A stretch of 60,853 nt of DNA, taken from contig CABYTO010000009.1 in assembly GCA_902521995.1 (NCBI GenBank), forward strand, positions 1-60,853. Reading direction: 5' to 3'. Shown here piece by piece: positions 1 through 8,376 of this stretch. The notes below the pieces were generated by a model. It was given only the letters and a program-made list of their open reading frames with translations, was not told where the DNA came from and did no database searches. The position numbers were made by a program, and so were the translations under genes. The stretch comes from an uncultured Prochlorococcus sp. Its GTDB lineage: Bacteria; Cyanobacteriota; Cyanobacteriia; PCC-6307; Cyanobiaceae. How positions within the stretch are numbered: position 1 is the stretch's first letter; each line of letters starts with the position of its first letter.

Positions 1-417
1 GGAATAACAAGTAAGAGTGTTAAAAAAGTAGGAAGATGGGTATCTGAAAAAGTGGATTTATTTTTTGATGAAGATAATGATGATTGGAATGATGAAAAAT
101 TTTATGATGATAATAGGGATATTAAGACATTTTCCAGAGAATCAAATTCTTATGAATCTTCTAAACAGCACTCAAAAAGACCTTTAGAAGCAATATCTTT
201 AAGGCAACCAAAAAAAAATTTACAGATAACTGAGCAAAAAAAATTACCTTACGTGAAAGAGAGTAAGGACGAAGATTGGCCAGATGAAATGGATTTCAAA
301 GTTGAAAGATGGCAAAGAGCTTCAGAAAAAGAGATTTATACTTCGAGAGATCAATCAAACCAACAAGTTCAATCAAAATCAAGAAATCTTCCCAGATCAA
401 GAAGAAGAAGAGTATAG
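1..417 (+). CDS. C-terminal part of a hypothetical protein, possibly Ycf66-like (cut by window edge)
   Basis: The frame is open from base 1 to a TAG stop at 415-417, so this is the 3' end of a gene starting outside the window; the GTG at 52 is probably internal. The visible part is about 138 residues. It begins with a basic stretch (SKSVKKVGRWVSEKV), continues as a hydrophilic, acidic, probably disordered region rich in D, E, N and S, and ends in an Arg cluster (SRRRRV). Ycf66 proteins of cyanobacteria and plastids have two N-terminal membrane helices followed by such a charged tail, so Ycf66 is my best guess, but the diagnostic part is outside the window. Its end overlaps the convergent chorismate lyase gene by about 20 bases. 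Confidence 0.5.
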   Translation, partial: GITSKSVKKVGRWVSEKVDLFFDEDNDDWNDEKFYDDNRDIKTFSRESNSYESSKQHSKRPLEAISLRQPKKNLQITEQKKLPYVKESKDEDWPDEMDFKVERWQRASEKEIYTSRDQSNQQVQSKSRNLPRSRRRRV

Positions 418-939
418 TTTCGTAAATTCTTTAATTCCTGAATAGCCTAATAAACTTTCTAAATGGGGATTGAATACTTCTCTAATAATTGTTAGGGGCT
501 TTTTGTCTCGAAAAAATCTATAATTTCTTGACCAGAATGGACCTTTAAAACCAAATTGATCCTCTAACCAATTTGAATTAACAAGTGAAATTCGATCAAC
601 TTCTCTAAACAATTCTGATCTGTCTTGTGTCAAATTCTTCCAAATTGGTTCTTCTTTGGCTTTTAAATTTTCATTCACTTGTTCTGCATTCCACCAACTT
701 TCAGCCCATGCTAGGTTTTTATTATTGTTTTTAATCCATACTTGTCTTCTAATTAAAGGTTCATTTAACTGATTTAATTCTTTAGGTCCCTCTGTGATAA
801 ATAGAGGATCTACTTGCATTGAAATTAATTTAATTTTCGTCTCTTGATTAGTTAAAAGCTGTAAATGTCTAGTTGGACTTCCATCCCCAAGCAGCATTAA
901 TTTCCATGGACCAGATATTTCTGGTAATGAATTTTTCAC
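397..939 (-). CDS. chorismate--pyruvate lyase (Ycf21/DUF98 family)
   Basis: This family removes pyruvate from chorismate to give 4-hydroxybenzoate, the head-group precursor of plastoquinone in cyanobacteria. The 180-residue product has the family's opening signature GDGSPTRHLQLL near residue 18, the RRQVWI strand, the AESWWN segment and the later LFREVDRIS segment. Length and order fit the cyanobacterial UbiC-like (Ycf21) proteins rather than E. coli UbiC. The start used is GTG at 939; the frame stays open upstream to a TGA near 1000, so a few more residues from a CTG start are possible. It is the last gene of a minus-strand run after mnmG, with an 81-base gap. Function comes from family knowledge and the motif is seen. 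Confidence 0.72.
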   Translation of the reverse strand: MKNSLPEISGPWKLMLLGDGSPTRHLQLLTNQETKIKLISMQVDPLFITEGPKELNQLNEPLIRRQVWIKNNNKNLAWAESWWNAEQVNENLKAKEEPIWKNLTQDRSELFREVDRISLVNSNWLEDQFGFKGPFWSRNYRFFRDKKPLTIIREVFNPHLESLLGYSGIKEFTKLYSSSS

Positions 940-1020
940 TAAAAAAGTAGAGGCTTTTTCTTCCCATAAAATTTTTGGTGATTTAAAAAGTTTATTATTC
1001 AGTGCTCAGACAGAATCCTT

Positions 1021-2988
1021 TTAAGATGATAACTTTTTTTCGACAAAAATATTTGCTTTTTCTTTTTTTATTTCTCTTATTTTTAGCCAAACAAGTAATG
1101 CAGTTAAATCAGCTTTGCTAACCCCAGGAATTTTTGAAGCATCACCAAAATTTTTTGGCTTTATCTTATTCAAATTTTCTCTAGCTTCTAAAGATAATGT
1201 CTCTATCTTTTCATAATTTATTTCTTGAGGCAGAGATTTACAGCTTTGACGATTTATTTGTTCTATGTTGTTTTTTTGTCTTTTAAGGTAACCCTCGTAT
1301 TTAATATCTATTTCAACACCTTCCTGTATTGAAGAACCTAGATTTCTTTCATTCAAATTATATTTAATTAGATCTGAATAATGAAAGTTTGGTCTTTTTA
1401 AGAGTTCTTTCAAAGTTGTTGAGCCTTTGATTTTTGATCCCGTTTCTAATTCTATTTTTTTTGATATTTCATCGGTATTTTTTAAACGAGTGTTATTTAA
1501 TCTAAATTTCTCTTCTTCGAGGAGGTTCATTTTTTCTTGATAGGCCGACCATCTTTTCTCATTAATTAGCCCTATTTGATAACCTAATGGTGTTAATCTT
1601 CTATCTGCATTATCTCCTCTCAGAGTTAACCTATATTCACTCCTACTAGTGAGAACTCTATATGGTTCTTTGAGATCTTTTGTAATTAAATCATTGATCA
1701 TTGTTCCTATATAACTGCTTTCTCTAGCGAAGATTATTGGGTCTTTTTTGTTTAATTTTCTTGTCGCATTGACACCTGCAACTAATCCTTGTGCTGCTGC
1801 TTCTTCATAACCAGTAGTGCCATTAATTTGTCCGGCGCTAAATAAATATTCAATTTCTTTGGTTTCGAGTGATGTTTGGAGCTGTGTTGCAGGAATATAG
1901 TCATACTCCACAGCATATGCTGGTCGCAACATTTTGCATTCACCTAATCCAGGTAAGGTCCTTAAAAGTTCTAATTGTATATTTTCGGGTAAGCCTGTAG
2001 AAAATCCTTGCACATATATTTCAGGGGTATTAATTCCTTCTGGTTCTAGGAAAATTTGATGTGATTCTTTATCAGCAAATTTGACGATTTTATCTTCAAT
2101 TGATGGACAATATCTTGGCCCCTTACTATCAATAAAACCTCCGTAAATTGGAGTTAAATGTAAATTGTTTCTAATTAGTTGATGTGTTTTGGTAGTTGTT
2201 CTTGTAATGTGACAACTAACTTGGGGCATATTATTTTTTATATCTGGGTCAAACGAAAAATATTTATCTGCTGCAGTACTTGGTTGAATATCTAATTCAT
2301 CAAAAATGATACTTCTTTTATCAACTCTTGCTGGAGTACCTGTTTTTAAACGTTCTGTTTTGATACCAATTTCGTGCAAATTCTGAGTAAGGCCTTGCGC
2401 TGCTTGTTCGCCCGATCTACCAGCTGACATTGATTTATTTCCTATCCATATTTTTCCTTCTAAGAACGTACCAGCTGTGATGATAACTGATCTTGCTGAA
2501 TAATAACTACCAAAGAATGTTTTTACACCCTTTATTCTTTTTTTTAAGATTTTTTTTGAGTTCAATCCAATTTGTTCAGTTTTTGCAATATCCAGTTCAG
2601 TAATCATTGCTTCTTTTAAAGATAAATTATCTGTATTTTGTAGTATTTCGATCATTTTTTTTGAGTATTCTCTTTTATCTGTCTGAGCTCTTAACGCCCA
2701 TACAGCTGGGCCTCTACTTGCATTTAGTATTCTTTTTTGAATAGCTGTCTCATCGGCTAATTTACCAATAATTCCACCTAATGCATCAACTTCATGAACC
2801 AGCTGACTTTTTGCTGGTCCACCAACTGCAGGGTTACACGGTTGCCAGGCAATTCTATCTAGATTGATTGTAAATAAGGCAGTAGAAAAACCTAATTTTG
2901 CTGTTGTTATAGCGGCTTCGCATCCTGCATGTCCTCCTCCAATAACGATGACGTCAAAAGATTCATTTGTTGAGTGATGATCTTGCAT
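1021..2988 (-). CDS. mnmG: tRNA uridine-5-carboxymethylaminomethyl modification enzyme MnmG (GidA)
   Basis: With MnmE, this FAD enzyme installs the carboxymethylaminomethyl group on U34 of certain tRNAs, which helps decode two-codon boxes. The 655-residue product starts at an ATG and has the dinucleotide-binding motif [11 protein letters not shown] at about residues 16-26. It also has the family signatures [30 protein letters not shown], and the stretch [15 protein letters not shown] with its conserved Cys. The C-terminal MnmE- and tRNA-binding domain ([11 protein letters not shown]) is intact and length is normal. It lies 12 bases after dnaB on the same strand, so the two are probably cotranscribed. 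mnmE is not in the window. Confidence 0.96.
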   Translation of the reverse strand: MQDHHSTNESFDVIVIGGGHAGCEAAITTAKLGFSTALFTINLDRIAWQPCNPAVGGPAKSQLVHEVDALGGIIGKLADETAIQKRILNASRGPAVWALRAQTDKREYSKKMIEILQNTDNLSLKEAMITELDIAKTEQIGLNSKKILKKRIKGVKTFFGSYYSARSVIITAGTFLEGKIWIGNKSMSAGRSGEQAAQGLTQNLHEIGIKTERLKTGTPARVDKRSIIFDELDIQPSTAADKYFSFDPDIKNNMPQVSCHITRTTTKTHQLIRNNLHLTPIYGGFIDSKGPRYCPSIEDKIVKFADKESHQIFLEPEGINTPEIYVQGFSTGLPENIQLELLRTLPGLGECKMLRPAYAVEYDYIPATQLQTSLETKEIEYLFSAGQINGTTGYEEAAAQGLVAGVNATRKLNKKDPIIFARESSYIGTMINDLITKDLKEPYRVLTSRSEYRLTLRGDNADRRLTPLGYQIGLINEKRWSAYQEKMNLLEEEKFRLNNTRLKNTDEISKKIELETGSKIKGSTTLKELLKRPNFHYSDLIKYNLNERNLGSSIQEGVEIDIKYEGYLKRQKNNIEQINRQSCKSLPQEINYEKIETLSLEARENLNKIKPKNFGDASKIPGVSKADLTALLVWLKIREIKKEKANIFVEKKLSS

Positions 2989-3000
2989 TTTAGGAGCGAT

Positions 3001-4383
3001 TTAATTAGCTAAATTCCTAAATCTCGTAAATTGAGGTTCAAATAATAATTTAACAGTTCCTACGGGTCCATTTCTATGTTTAGTGACAATGATTTCTGTA
3101 ATTCCTCTATCTTCAGTCTCCGGATTATAGTATTCATCTCTATAAATCATTAATACTAAATCTGCGTCTTGTTCAATAGATCCTGACTCTCTTAGATCGC
3201 TTAACATTGGTCTTTTATTTGTTCTAGACTCGACCCCTCTACTAAGCTGAGATAAAGCTACTACTGGTACTTTTAATTCTCTGGCCATGCTTTTAAGACC
3301 TCTTGTTATTCGTGAAAGTTCTTGCACTCTATTATCAGGGGTTGATCCTTCCATCAACTGCAGATAATCAATCACAATTAATCCAAGTTCTTTTTTTTGT
3401 TCAGCTATTAATCTTCTGCACAGAGATCTCATCTCTAAAACACTTAAGTTAGGCTTGTCATCTATAAATATTGGTAATTGACCTAATGAATTGATACCTT
3501 CTCCGAGTAATGGCCATTCATCTTGCTGTAATCTTCCTGTTCTTAGCCTGCCACTTTCGATTCCCACTTCCATAGAGAGCAATCTATATGTCAACTGTTC
3601 TTTACTCATTTCAAGGCTAAATACACACACAGGTAAATCTTGAGATTGGGCAACATTTTTAGCCAGATTAAGAACTATTGAAGTTTTCCCCATTGAAGGT
3701 CTTCCAGCAACAATTATTAAATCACTTCTTTGAAAACCTTGAGTCATCGCATCAAGATCGTAGAAATTAACAGGAATTCCAGCTATTGAAGTACCTAATG
3801 ATCTTGACTCTATTTCATTGAAAGTACTTGTAAGGATTTCAGCTGCTTGAGTCAGACCTTTTGAAGGTTTTTCTTGACTGATTTCAAATATTTTTTGCTC
3901 TGCTTTATCTAACACTTCATTAGTATCTTGAGTTTGATCAAAACCTAGTTGAACCACTTCATTTCCAGATCTAATAAGCTGCCTTCTCATGAATTTGTCG
4001 TTAATTAAATTAGCAACTTGTTCTATGGAAGCTGTAGAGGAAACATTTTCAACGAGTTCTACCAGTTTGCTGTTTCCTCCAATTTTTTCTAGTGATCCAT
4101 TATCTGCTAACCAAGCACTCATTGATGTTAAATCAGTTGGTTTTCCCTGGGTATGCAACATTAATGCTGTTCTATAAATCTCTTGATGGGCATTTATATA
4201 AAAAGCTTCAGGTTTAATTAAGTCTGCAATTCTTCCGATCGCGTCTGGATCAAGAAGTATGCCACCAAGAACAGCTTCTTCTGCTTGAACGTTTTGAGGT
4301 GGAACTAATCCAGCATTTTCACTATTAAAATCCTTTTTAAAATTTTTATTTTGACCATTATTTGGAAAAGGTACGGAAACCAT
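3001..4383 (-). CDS. dnaB: replicative DNA helicase DnaB
   Basis: DnaB is the hexameric 5'-3' helicase that unwinds DNA at the replication fork. The 460-residue product has the N-terminal DnaB domain (PPQNVQAEEAVLGGILLD, residues 28-45). The RecA-like ATPase follows, with Walker A GRPSMGKT at 227-234, Walker B LIVIDYLQLM and the SRGVESRTNKRPMLSDLRES region. The Walker A site carries no intein, although DnaB of Synechocystis has one. It starts at ATG 4383, lies between rplI (58-base gap) and mnmG (12-base gap) on the minus strand, and ends TRFRNLAN as expected. The rplI-dnaB order is widespread in bacteria. Confidence 0.97.
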   Translation of the reverse strand: MVSVPFPNNGQNKNFKKDFNSENAGLVPPQNVQAEEAVLGGILLDPDAIGRIADLIKPEAFYINAHQEIYRTALMLHTQGKPTDLTSMSAWLADNGSLEKIGGNSKLVELVENVSSTASIEQVANLINDKFMRRQLIRSGNEVVQLGFDQTQDTNEVLDKAEQKIFEISQEKPSKGLTQAAEILTSTFNEIESRSLGTSIAGIPVNFYDLDAMTQGFQRSDLIIVAGRPSMGKTSIVLNLAKNVAQSQDLPVCVFSLEMSKEQLTYRLLSMEVGIESGRLRTGRLQQDEWPLLGEGINSLGQLPIFIDDKPNLSVLEMRSLCRRLIAEQKKELGLIVIDYLQLMEGSTPDNRVQELSRITRGLKSMARELKVPVVALSQLSRGVESRTNKRPMLSDLRESGSIEQDADLVLMIYRDEYYNPETEDRGITEIIVTKHRNGPVGTVKLLFEPQFTRFRNLAN

Positions 4384-4441
4384 ATCTTTAATTGCTTAGA
4401 TATATACTCTGGCTACTTTTCAGAATAATGCAACAAATTGA

Positions 4442-4897
4442 TTAACTTGTTACTTCAATATTTACTTCTGCATTTACTTCTGGATGTAATTTTATTTTTG
4501 CAGTAAAGGAACCTAAATTATGAATATCAGGAACAGTAATGTTTCTTCTATCAATTTCTTTTTTAGTAGCCGCTTCTATCGCTTCGGCAACATCACCATT
4601 GGTAACCGTTCCAAAAAGGACACCATCTTCTCCAACCTGTTTTTTGATAGTGAACCTACCTATTGTAGATAATGCAGTTTGGAAATCTAAAGCTTCTTGC
4701 TTTAATTTATCAGCAGCGATTTTTTCTTTTTCTTTCTTCCTCTCAATTTGTTTAAGGACTGCTGGTGTTACATTCATTGCCTTGCCATAAGGTAATAGAA
4801 AATTTCTTGCGTATCCTGGTGCTACATCAACTAGATCACCTTCTTTACCCAGTGATGCGATTGATTTAGTTAATGCGACTTGTACTCTTTTAGCCAT
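4442..4897 (-). CDS. rplI: 50S ribosomal protein L9
   Basis: L9 binds 23S rRNA near the base of the L1 stalk and reaches toward the neighbouring ribosome. The open frame begins five codons upstream ([11 protein letters not shown]), but [29 protein letters not shown] matches the family start, so I place the start at ATG 4897, giving 151 residues. The N-terminal domain has the signature [14 protein letters not shown]; it is joined by a Lys/Glu-rich helix (residues ~48-75) to the C-terminal domain. It is preceded by desC with a 20-base gap and followed by dnaB, all on the minus strand. Confidence 0.95.
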   Translation of the reverse strand: MAKRVQVALTKSIASLGKEGDLVDVAPGYARNFLLPYGKAMNVTPAVLKQIERKKEKEKIAADKLKQEALDFQTALSTIGRFTIKKQVGEDGVLFGTVTNGDVAEAIEAATKKEIDRRNITVPDIHNLGSFTAKIKLHPEVNAEVNIEVTS

Positions 4898-4917
4898 GAA
4901 AATATTGAACAATATAT

Positions 4918-5856
4918 TTAATAATAAGACCTAGAGGGTAACTTTACTTTTTTTGCAAAACCAAATTTCGCAAGAATCTTAATATGCTCCCATGTTATGT
5001 CTATCTGACCTTTAAATAATCCTTGTTTTGCCGAATTGGGAAATGCATGATGGTTATTATGCCAACCTTCTCCAAAAGTTAATGCAGCAACCCATGCATT
5101 GTTTTTAGATGAATCACCACTTTCAAATGGTGCTTTACCCCAACAATGCGTCGCCGAGTTGACTAGCCAAGTTACATGATAAACAACCACAAGCCTCAAT
5201 GGAATTCCCCAAAGGACTAGAGCCCATCCTCCGACTCCTAATTTTTGACCTATTGCGTACAATGAAAATCCAATAGGAATTTGTAAGAATAAAAAGTATT
5301 TATTTAAAAATCTATAGTATGGATCCTTGATTAAATCTGCACTTAGTTTTGGAACAGCTTTTAGTGCTTCTACGTCTTTAAACATCCAACCCATGTGACT
5401 CCACCAAAACCCCTTTTTACTATTGTGATGATCTACTTCAGTATCTGAAAAAGAGTGGTGATGCCTATGTAAACCTACCCAATCTATTGGTCCATGTTGG
5501 CAACTTATGGCTCCACAGGTAGCAAAAAATCTTTCTAACCATCTTGGTACAATGAACGATCTGTGTGATAACAATCTGTGATATCCAAGGGTGACTCCTA
5601 AACAAGCAGTTACCCAGTAAAAAAATAATAATGAAGTGACTGCAGGGAGACTCCAAAATTTTGGTTGTAAAGCTACTAGAGAAAGAATATGTATTGCAAC
5701 CATAAAAACTATTGTTCCCCACGTTTTATGTAGCCTTGGAGGATATCTTCTTGAATGACTGGAAGGTTCCAGTAATTTTTCTGAGAGTTCTATAACTTTT
5801 TCTGCTGGAACAGGTTTTTTTAATTTTGCTGTTTCTTGGAAAATTACTGAATTCAT
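4918..5856 (-). CDS. desC: Delta9 acyl-lipid fatty acid desaturase
   Basis: A membrane di-iron desaturase that puts the first double bond at the Delta9 position of lipid-bound fatty acids; these enzymes set membrane fluidity in cyanobacteria. The 312-residue product has three histidine boxes: HRLLSH at 93-98, HRHHH at 130-134 and HNNHH near residue 270. Hydrophobic pairs flank them at about 47-90 and 185-225. A 35-residue hydrophilic N-terminus precedes the first helix. It starts at ATG 5856 and is the first gene of the minus-strand run leading into rplI and dnaB. The 75-base divergent gap upstream must hold its promoter. The family is clear; the exact positional specificity is inferred. Confidence 0.9.
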   Translation of the reverse strand: MNSVIFQETAKLKKPVPAEKVIELSEKLLEPSSHSRRYPPRLHKTWGTIVFMVAIHILSLVALQPKFWSLPAVTSLLFFYWVTACLGVTLGYHRLLSHRSFIVPRWLERFFATCGAISCQHGPIDWVGLHRHHHSFSDTEVDHHNSKKGFWWSHMGWMFKDVEALKAVPKLSADLIKDPYYRFLNKYFLFLQIPIGFSLYAIGQKLGVGGWALVLWGIPLRLVVVYHVTWLVNSATHCWGKAPFESGDSSKNNAWVAALTFGEGWHNNHHAFPNSAKQGLFKGQIDITWEHIKILAKFGFAKKVKLPSRSYY

Positions 5857-5931
5857 GATATTGAAATACTATTTTCAAAATTACCGATATGTAATATTAT
5901 CATACTATACTATTGATAAGTTTAATTATCT

Positions 5932-6630
5932 GTGAGTCTCGGATATCGCGATAAATTATCTAGAGGTCGAAGGGCTATGGCTCATTTGATTCACCTTTGG
6001 CATGAAAGAAATGGTTGGTCTCACAGAGTATTGCCATTACTTTCAGAAGTTCTTGATTTAGGTAAAGTTCATAATTCGCAAATTTCTACTCTTAGGAATG
6101 GGAAGTTATCTTCACCAGGTCCTGAAGTTTTTCTTGCTTTAGCTCAAGTTAATACGATTCTTGATCAAGGCATTGAAAAAATCAGGGATCGTTTTGAAAG
6201 TGATTACCCAGAGTTATGGAAATCTTTGGAAGAGTCTGCATTACCCCTAAAAAATGATTCTGGTAATCCATTGTCGGCCGGGGAGTTATTCGAGATATTC
6301 TCAGGATTAAAACCTCTCCCTTCATCTTTTGACTGGTACATAGAAGATGAAGAAGCCTCTGCTTTAAGTGATGCTCTTTCAGTGCATTTTTGTCAGAATA
6401 AGGCTTGGAGATCATGTAAAATGCGGGTAATGGAAGCCTATGATGTCAATAAATCTGCCCGTAGAGAACGTTTTGCTGAGGTAATTGCAGGAATTAGAGA
6501 TTATACGGCAGAAGAATTAGATGGAGAACTTCTTGATTTATATGAAGCTTCAAAAAAACTTTCTTATTTTCAGGGCAGGGGACCTAATGCTTTCCTCGCA
6601 GAATTAAGAAATTTAGCTTCTGAAAAATAA
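5932..6630 (+). CDS. conserved hypothetical protein with possible helix-turn-helix N-terminus
   Basis: I do not recognise a characterised family. The 232-residue product starts at GTG 5932 (MSLGYRDKLSRGRRAMAHLIHLWHERNGWSHRVLP). The first 80 residues look helical and loosely recall small DNA-binding helix bundles: a basic helix, then STLRNGKLSSPGPEVFLAL, where RNGKLSSP resembles the recognition turn of an XRE-type fold. The rest is acidic and soluble with no membrane segment, signal peptide or catalytic motif that I can see. It is divergent from desC and 18 bases upstream of the PLP-enzyme gene, so it probably begins the plus-strand run to gcvP. The regulator idea is only an inference. Confidence 0.75.
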   Translation: MSLGYRDKLSRGRRAMAHLIHLWHERNGWSHRVLPLLSEVLDLGKVHNSQISTLRNGKLSSPGPEVFLALAQVNTILDQGIEKIRDRFESDYPELWKSLEESALPLKNDSGNPLSAGELFEIFSGLKPLPSSFDWYIEDEEASALSDALSVHFCQNKAWRSCKMRVMEAYDVNKSARRERFAEVIAGIRDYTAEELDGELLDLYEASKKLSYFQGRGPNAFLAELRNLASEK

Positions 6631-6648
6631 CATGAATTTTCATAATAA

Positions 6649-7941
6649 ATGACTCTTGACAATAACTTAAAACTGGCTGAAAACGCTGTACTTTCTGTCG
6701 AAGAGAGTTTAAGTAAAGTTTTCCAAGAAAGGTCCAACCAGGTTTTCCAGAAATTAGAAAATATCTTGACAATTTTTAAGGAAGAAAAAGTTTCTACTAG
6801 TCATTTCAATCAATCTTCTGGTAGCGGTCATGATGATATATCTAGAGAAAAAATTGATGCGGTCTTTGCGAGATTTTTTCTTGCTGAAAAGGCTGCTGTG
6901 AGGATGCAATTTGTAAGTGGAACTCATGCAATAAGTTCTGTCTTATTTGGAATTCTTCGACCTGGAGATGTAATGTTATCTCTTACAGGACAACCATATG
7001 ACACGTTAGAAGAAGTCATAGGAATAAGGGGAGGAGGAAAAGGATCACTTAAAGATTTTGATGTCAAATATAAGCAAGAAAATATCTGCGATAATTTTGA
7101 TTCTTTTGAAGAAAAAATTGTTCATTTTTTTAAAGAAAATTCATGCAAATTAGTATTCATACAAAAAAGTTGTGGATATAGTTGGAGAAAGTCTCTTACC
7201 AATCATCAGATAGAGAAAATTTGTAGTTTTATTCATTCTCTTGATCCTAACTGTATATGTTTTGTTGATAACTGTTATGGGGAGCTTGTTGAAGATAGTG
7301 AACCAATTTCTAAAGGGGCAAATATAATTGCTGGATCATTGATTAAAAATTTGGGAGGAACAATAGTTCCTACTGGTGGGTACGTTGCAGGAGACGCAGA
7401 GTTGGTTGAGATGGCATGTTCTAGATTAACCTCACCAGGTATTGGTTCTTCTGCAGGAATAAATTTTGGACTAGGAAGATTAATTTTGCAGGGTTTGTTT
7501 TTAGCACCACAAATTGTTCACGAATCACTAAAAGGTGCAGATATGGTTGCAGCAGTCTTTAAAAATTTGGGATTTAAGGTTTTACCAGAGCCAGCAACTT
7601 ATAGATCTGATCTTATTCAGTCAGTAAGATTGAATAATCCTGATTTGGTACAAAAAGTTTGTCAATCTTTTCAAAATTCTTCACCAGTAGATTCTTTTCT
7701 AAATGTTGTTCCATCATCAATGGATGGATATGATTCAAAATTATTAATGGCGGGAGGTACCTTCATTGAAGGTAGTACAAGTGAATTTTCTGCTGATGCC
7801 CCTTTAAGAGATCCTTACAATATTTTTGTTCAAGGTGGTTCTCACACAGCTCACATCAAAATTGCGTTAATTCGTTTATTATCTGAACTATTAGAGGAAA
7901 AATTAATTTCAAAGGACTCTCTACTTCCTTTATCTACTTAA
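6649..7941 (+). CDS. PLP-dependent methionine gamma-lyase-related protein (aluminium resistance family)
   Basis: A fold-type I PLP enzyme of the family annotated as aluminium resistance protein or methionine gamma-lyase-like (Met_gamma_lyase, PF06838). The 430-residue product shows FVSGTHAISSVLFGILRPGDVM near residue 85, CFVDNCYGELVE (cofactor Asp region, ~205) and AGSLIKNLGGTIVPTGGYVAG near residue 230, where the Lys should form the internal aldimine. The C-terminal segment YNIFVQGGSHTAHIKIAL is also typical. The true substrate is not established for most members; a carbon-sulfur lyase role is family inference. Its stop is directly followed by gcvH two bases later, suggesting cotranscription with glycine-cleavage genes. 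Confidence 0.85.
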   Translation: MTLDNNLKLAENAVLSVEESLSKVFQERSNQVFQKLENILTIFKEEKVSTSHFNQSSGSGHDDISREKIDAVFARFFLAEKAAVRMQFVSGTHAISSVLFGILRPGDVMLSLTGQPYDTLEEVIGIRGGGKGSLKDFDVKYKQENICDNFDSFEEKIVHFFKENSCKLVFIQKSCGYSWRKSLTNHQIEKICSFIHSLDPNCICFVDNCYGELVEDSEPISKGANIIAGSLIKNLGGTIVPTGGYVAGDAELVEMACSRLTSPGIGSSAGINFGLGRLILQGLFLAPQIVHESLKGADMVAAVFKNLGFKVLPEPATYRSDLIQSVRLNNPDLVQKVCQSFQNSSPVDSFLNVVPSSMDGYDSKLLMAGGTFIEGSTSEFSADAPLRDPYNIFVQGGSHTAHIKIALIRLLSELLEEKLISKDSLLPLST

Positions 7942-7943
7942 TC

Positions 7944-8333
7944 ATGTCTTACAAGTTTCCAGACAACCTCAACTATGCTGATACTCATGAATATGTCTTG
8001 GAAGAAAATGGATTATTAAAAATTGGAGTTAGTGAATTCGCTATAGATCAATTAGGAGATATTGTTTTTGTTGAATTAGCTGATGAAGGTACGACTTTAG
8101 AGAAAGGCGAGACTTTTGGAACAATAGAATCAGTTAAGGCCGTTGAGGAAGTCTATCTGCCTTTTTCAGGTGAAATAGTATCTGTAAATGAAAGTGTTAT
8201 TGAGAACCCTGAGCTTTTACAGAATGATCCTATTGGAGAAGGTTGGTTAGTCATTTTGAAACCTGAATCAAAAGGATCAAATGCTGATTTGATGACTTCA
8301 GATGCATATAAATCAAAGGTTATGCCAAATTAA
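7944..8333 (+). CDS. gcvH: glycine cleavage system H protein
   Basis: This is the lipoyl carrier of the glycine cleavage complex, which shuttles the aminomethyl group between the P, T and L proteins; in a cyanobacterium it helps recycle photorespiratory glycine. The 129-residue product has the lipoyl-attachment region GTIESVKAVEEVYLPFSGE, with the modified lysine at K65. The N-terminal YADTHEYVL and C-terminal GWLVILKP are also family-typical. It starts at ATG 7944, two bases after the PLP-enzyme gene, and gcvP follows after about 43 bases. gcvT is not in the window. Confidence 0.97.
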   Translation: MSYKFPDNLNYADTHEYVLEENGLLKIGVSEFAIDQLGDIVFVELADEGTTLEKGETFGTIESVKAVEEVYLPFSGEIVSVNESVIENPELLQNDPIGEGWLVILKPESKGSNADLMTSDAYKSKVMPN

Positions 8334-8376
8334 AGCAAAATCTTTATACATAGGTTAAGTTATAGAAAAATTGGAC

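Noticed and set aside
401..416. GAAGAAGAAGA-type run as a microsatellite repeat
   Set aside because: It encodes the Arg cluster at the end of the left-edge gene and, on the other strand, the Ser run at the end of the chorismate lyase; coding explains it.
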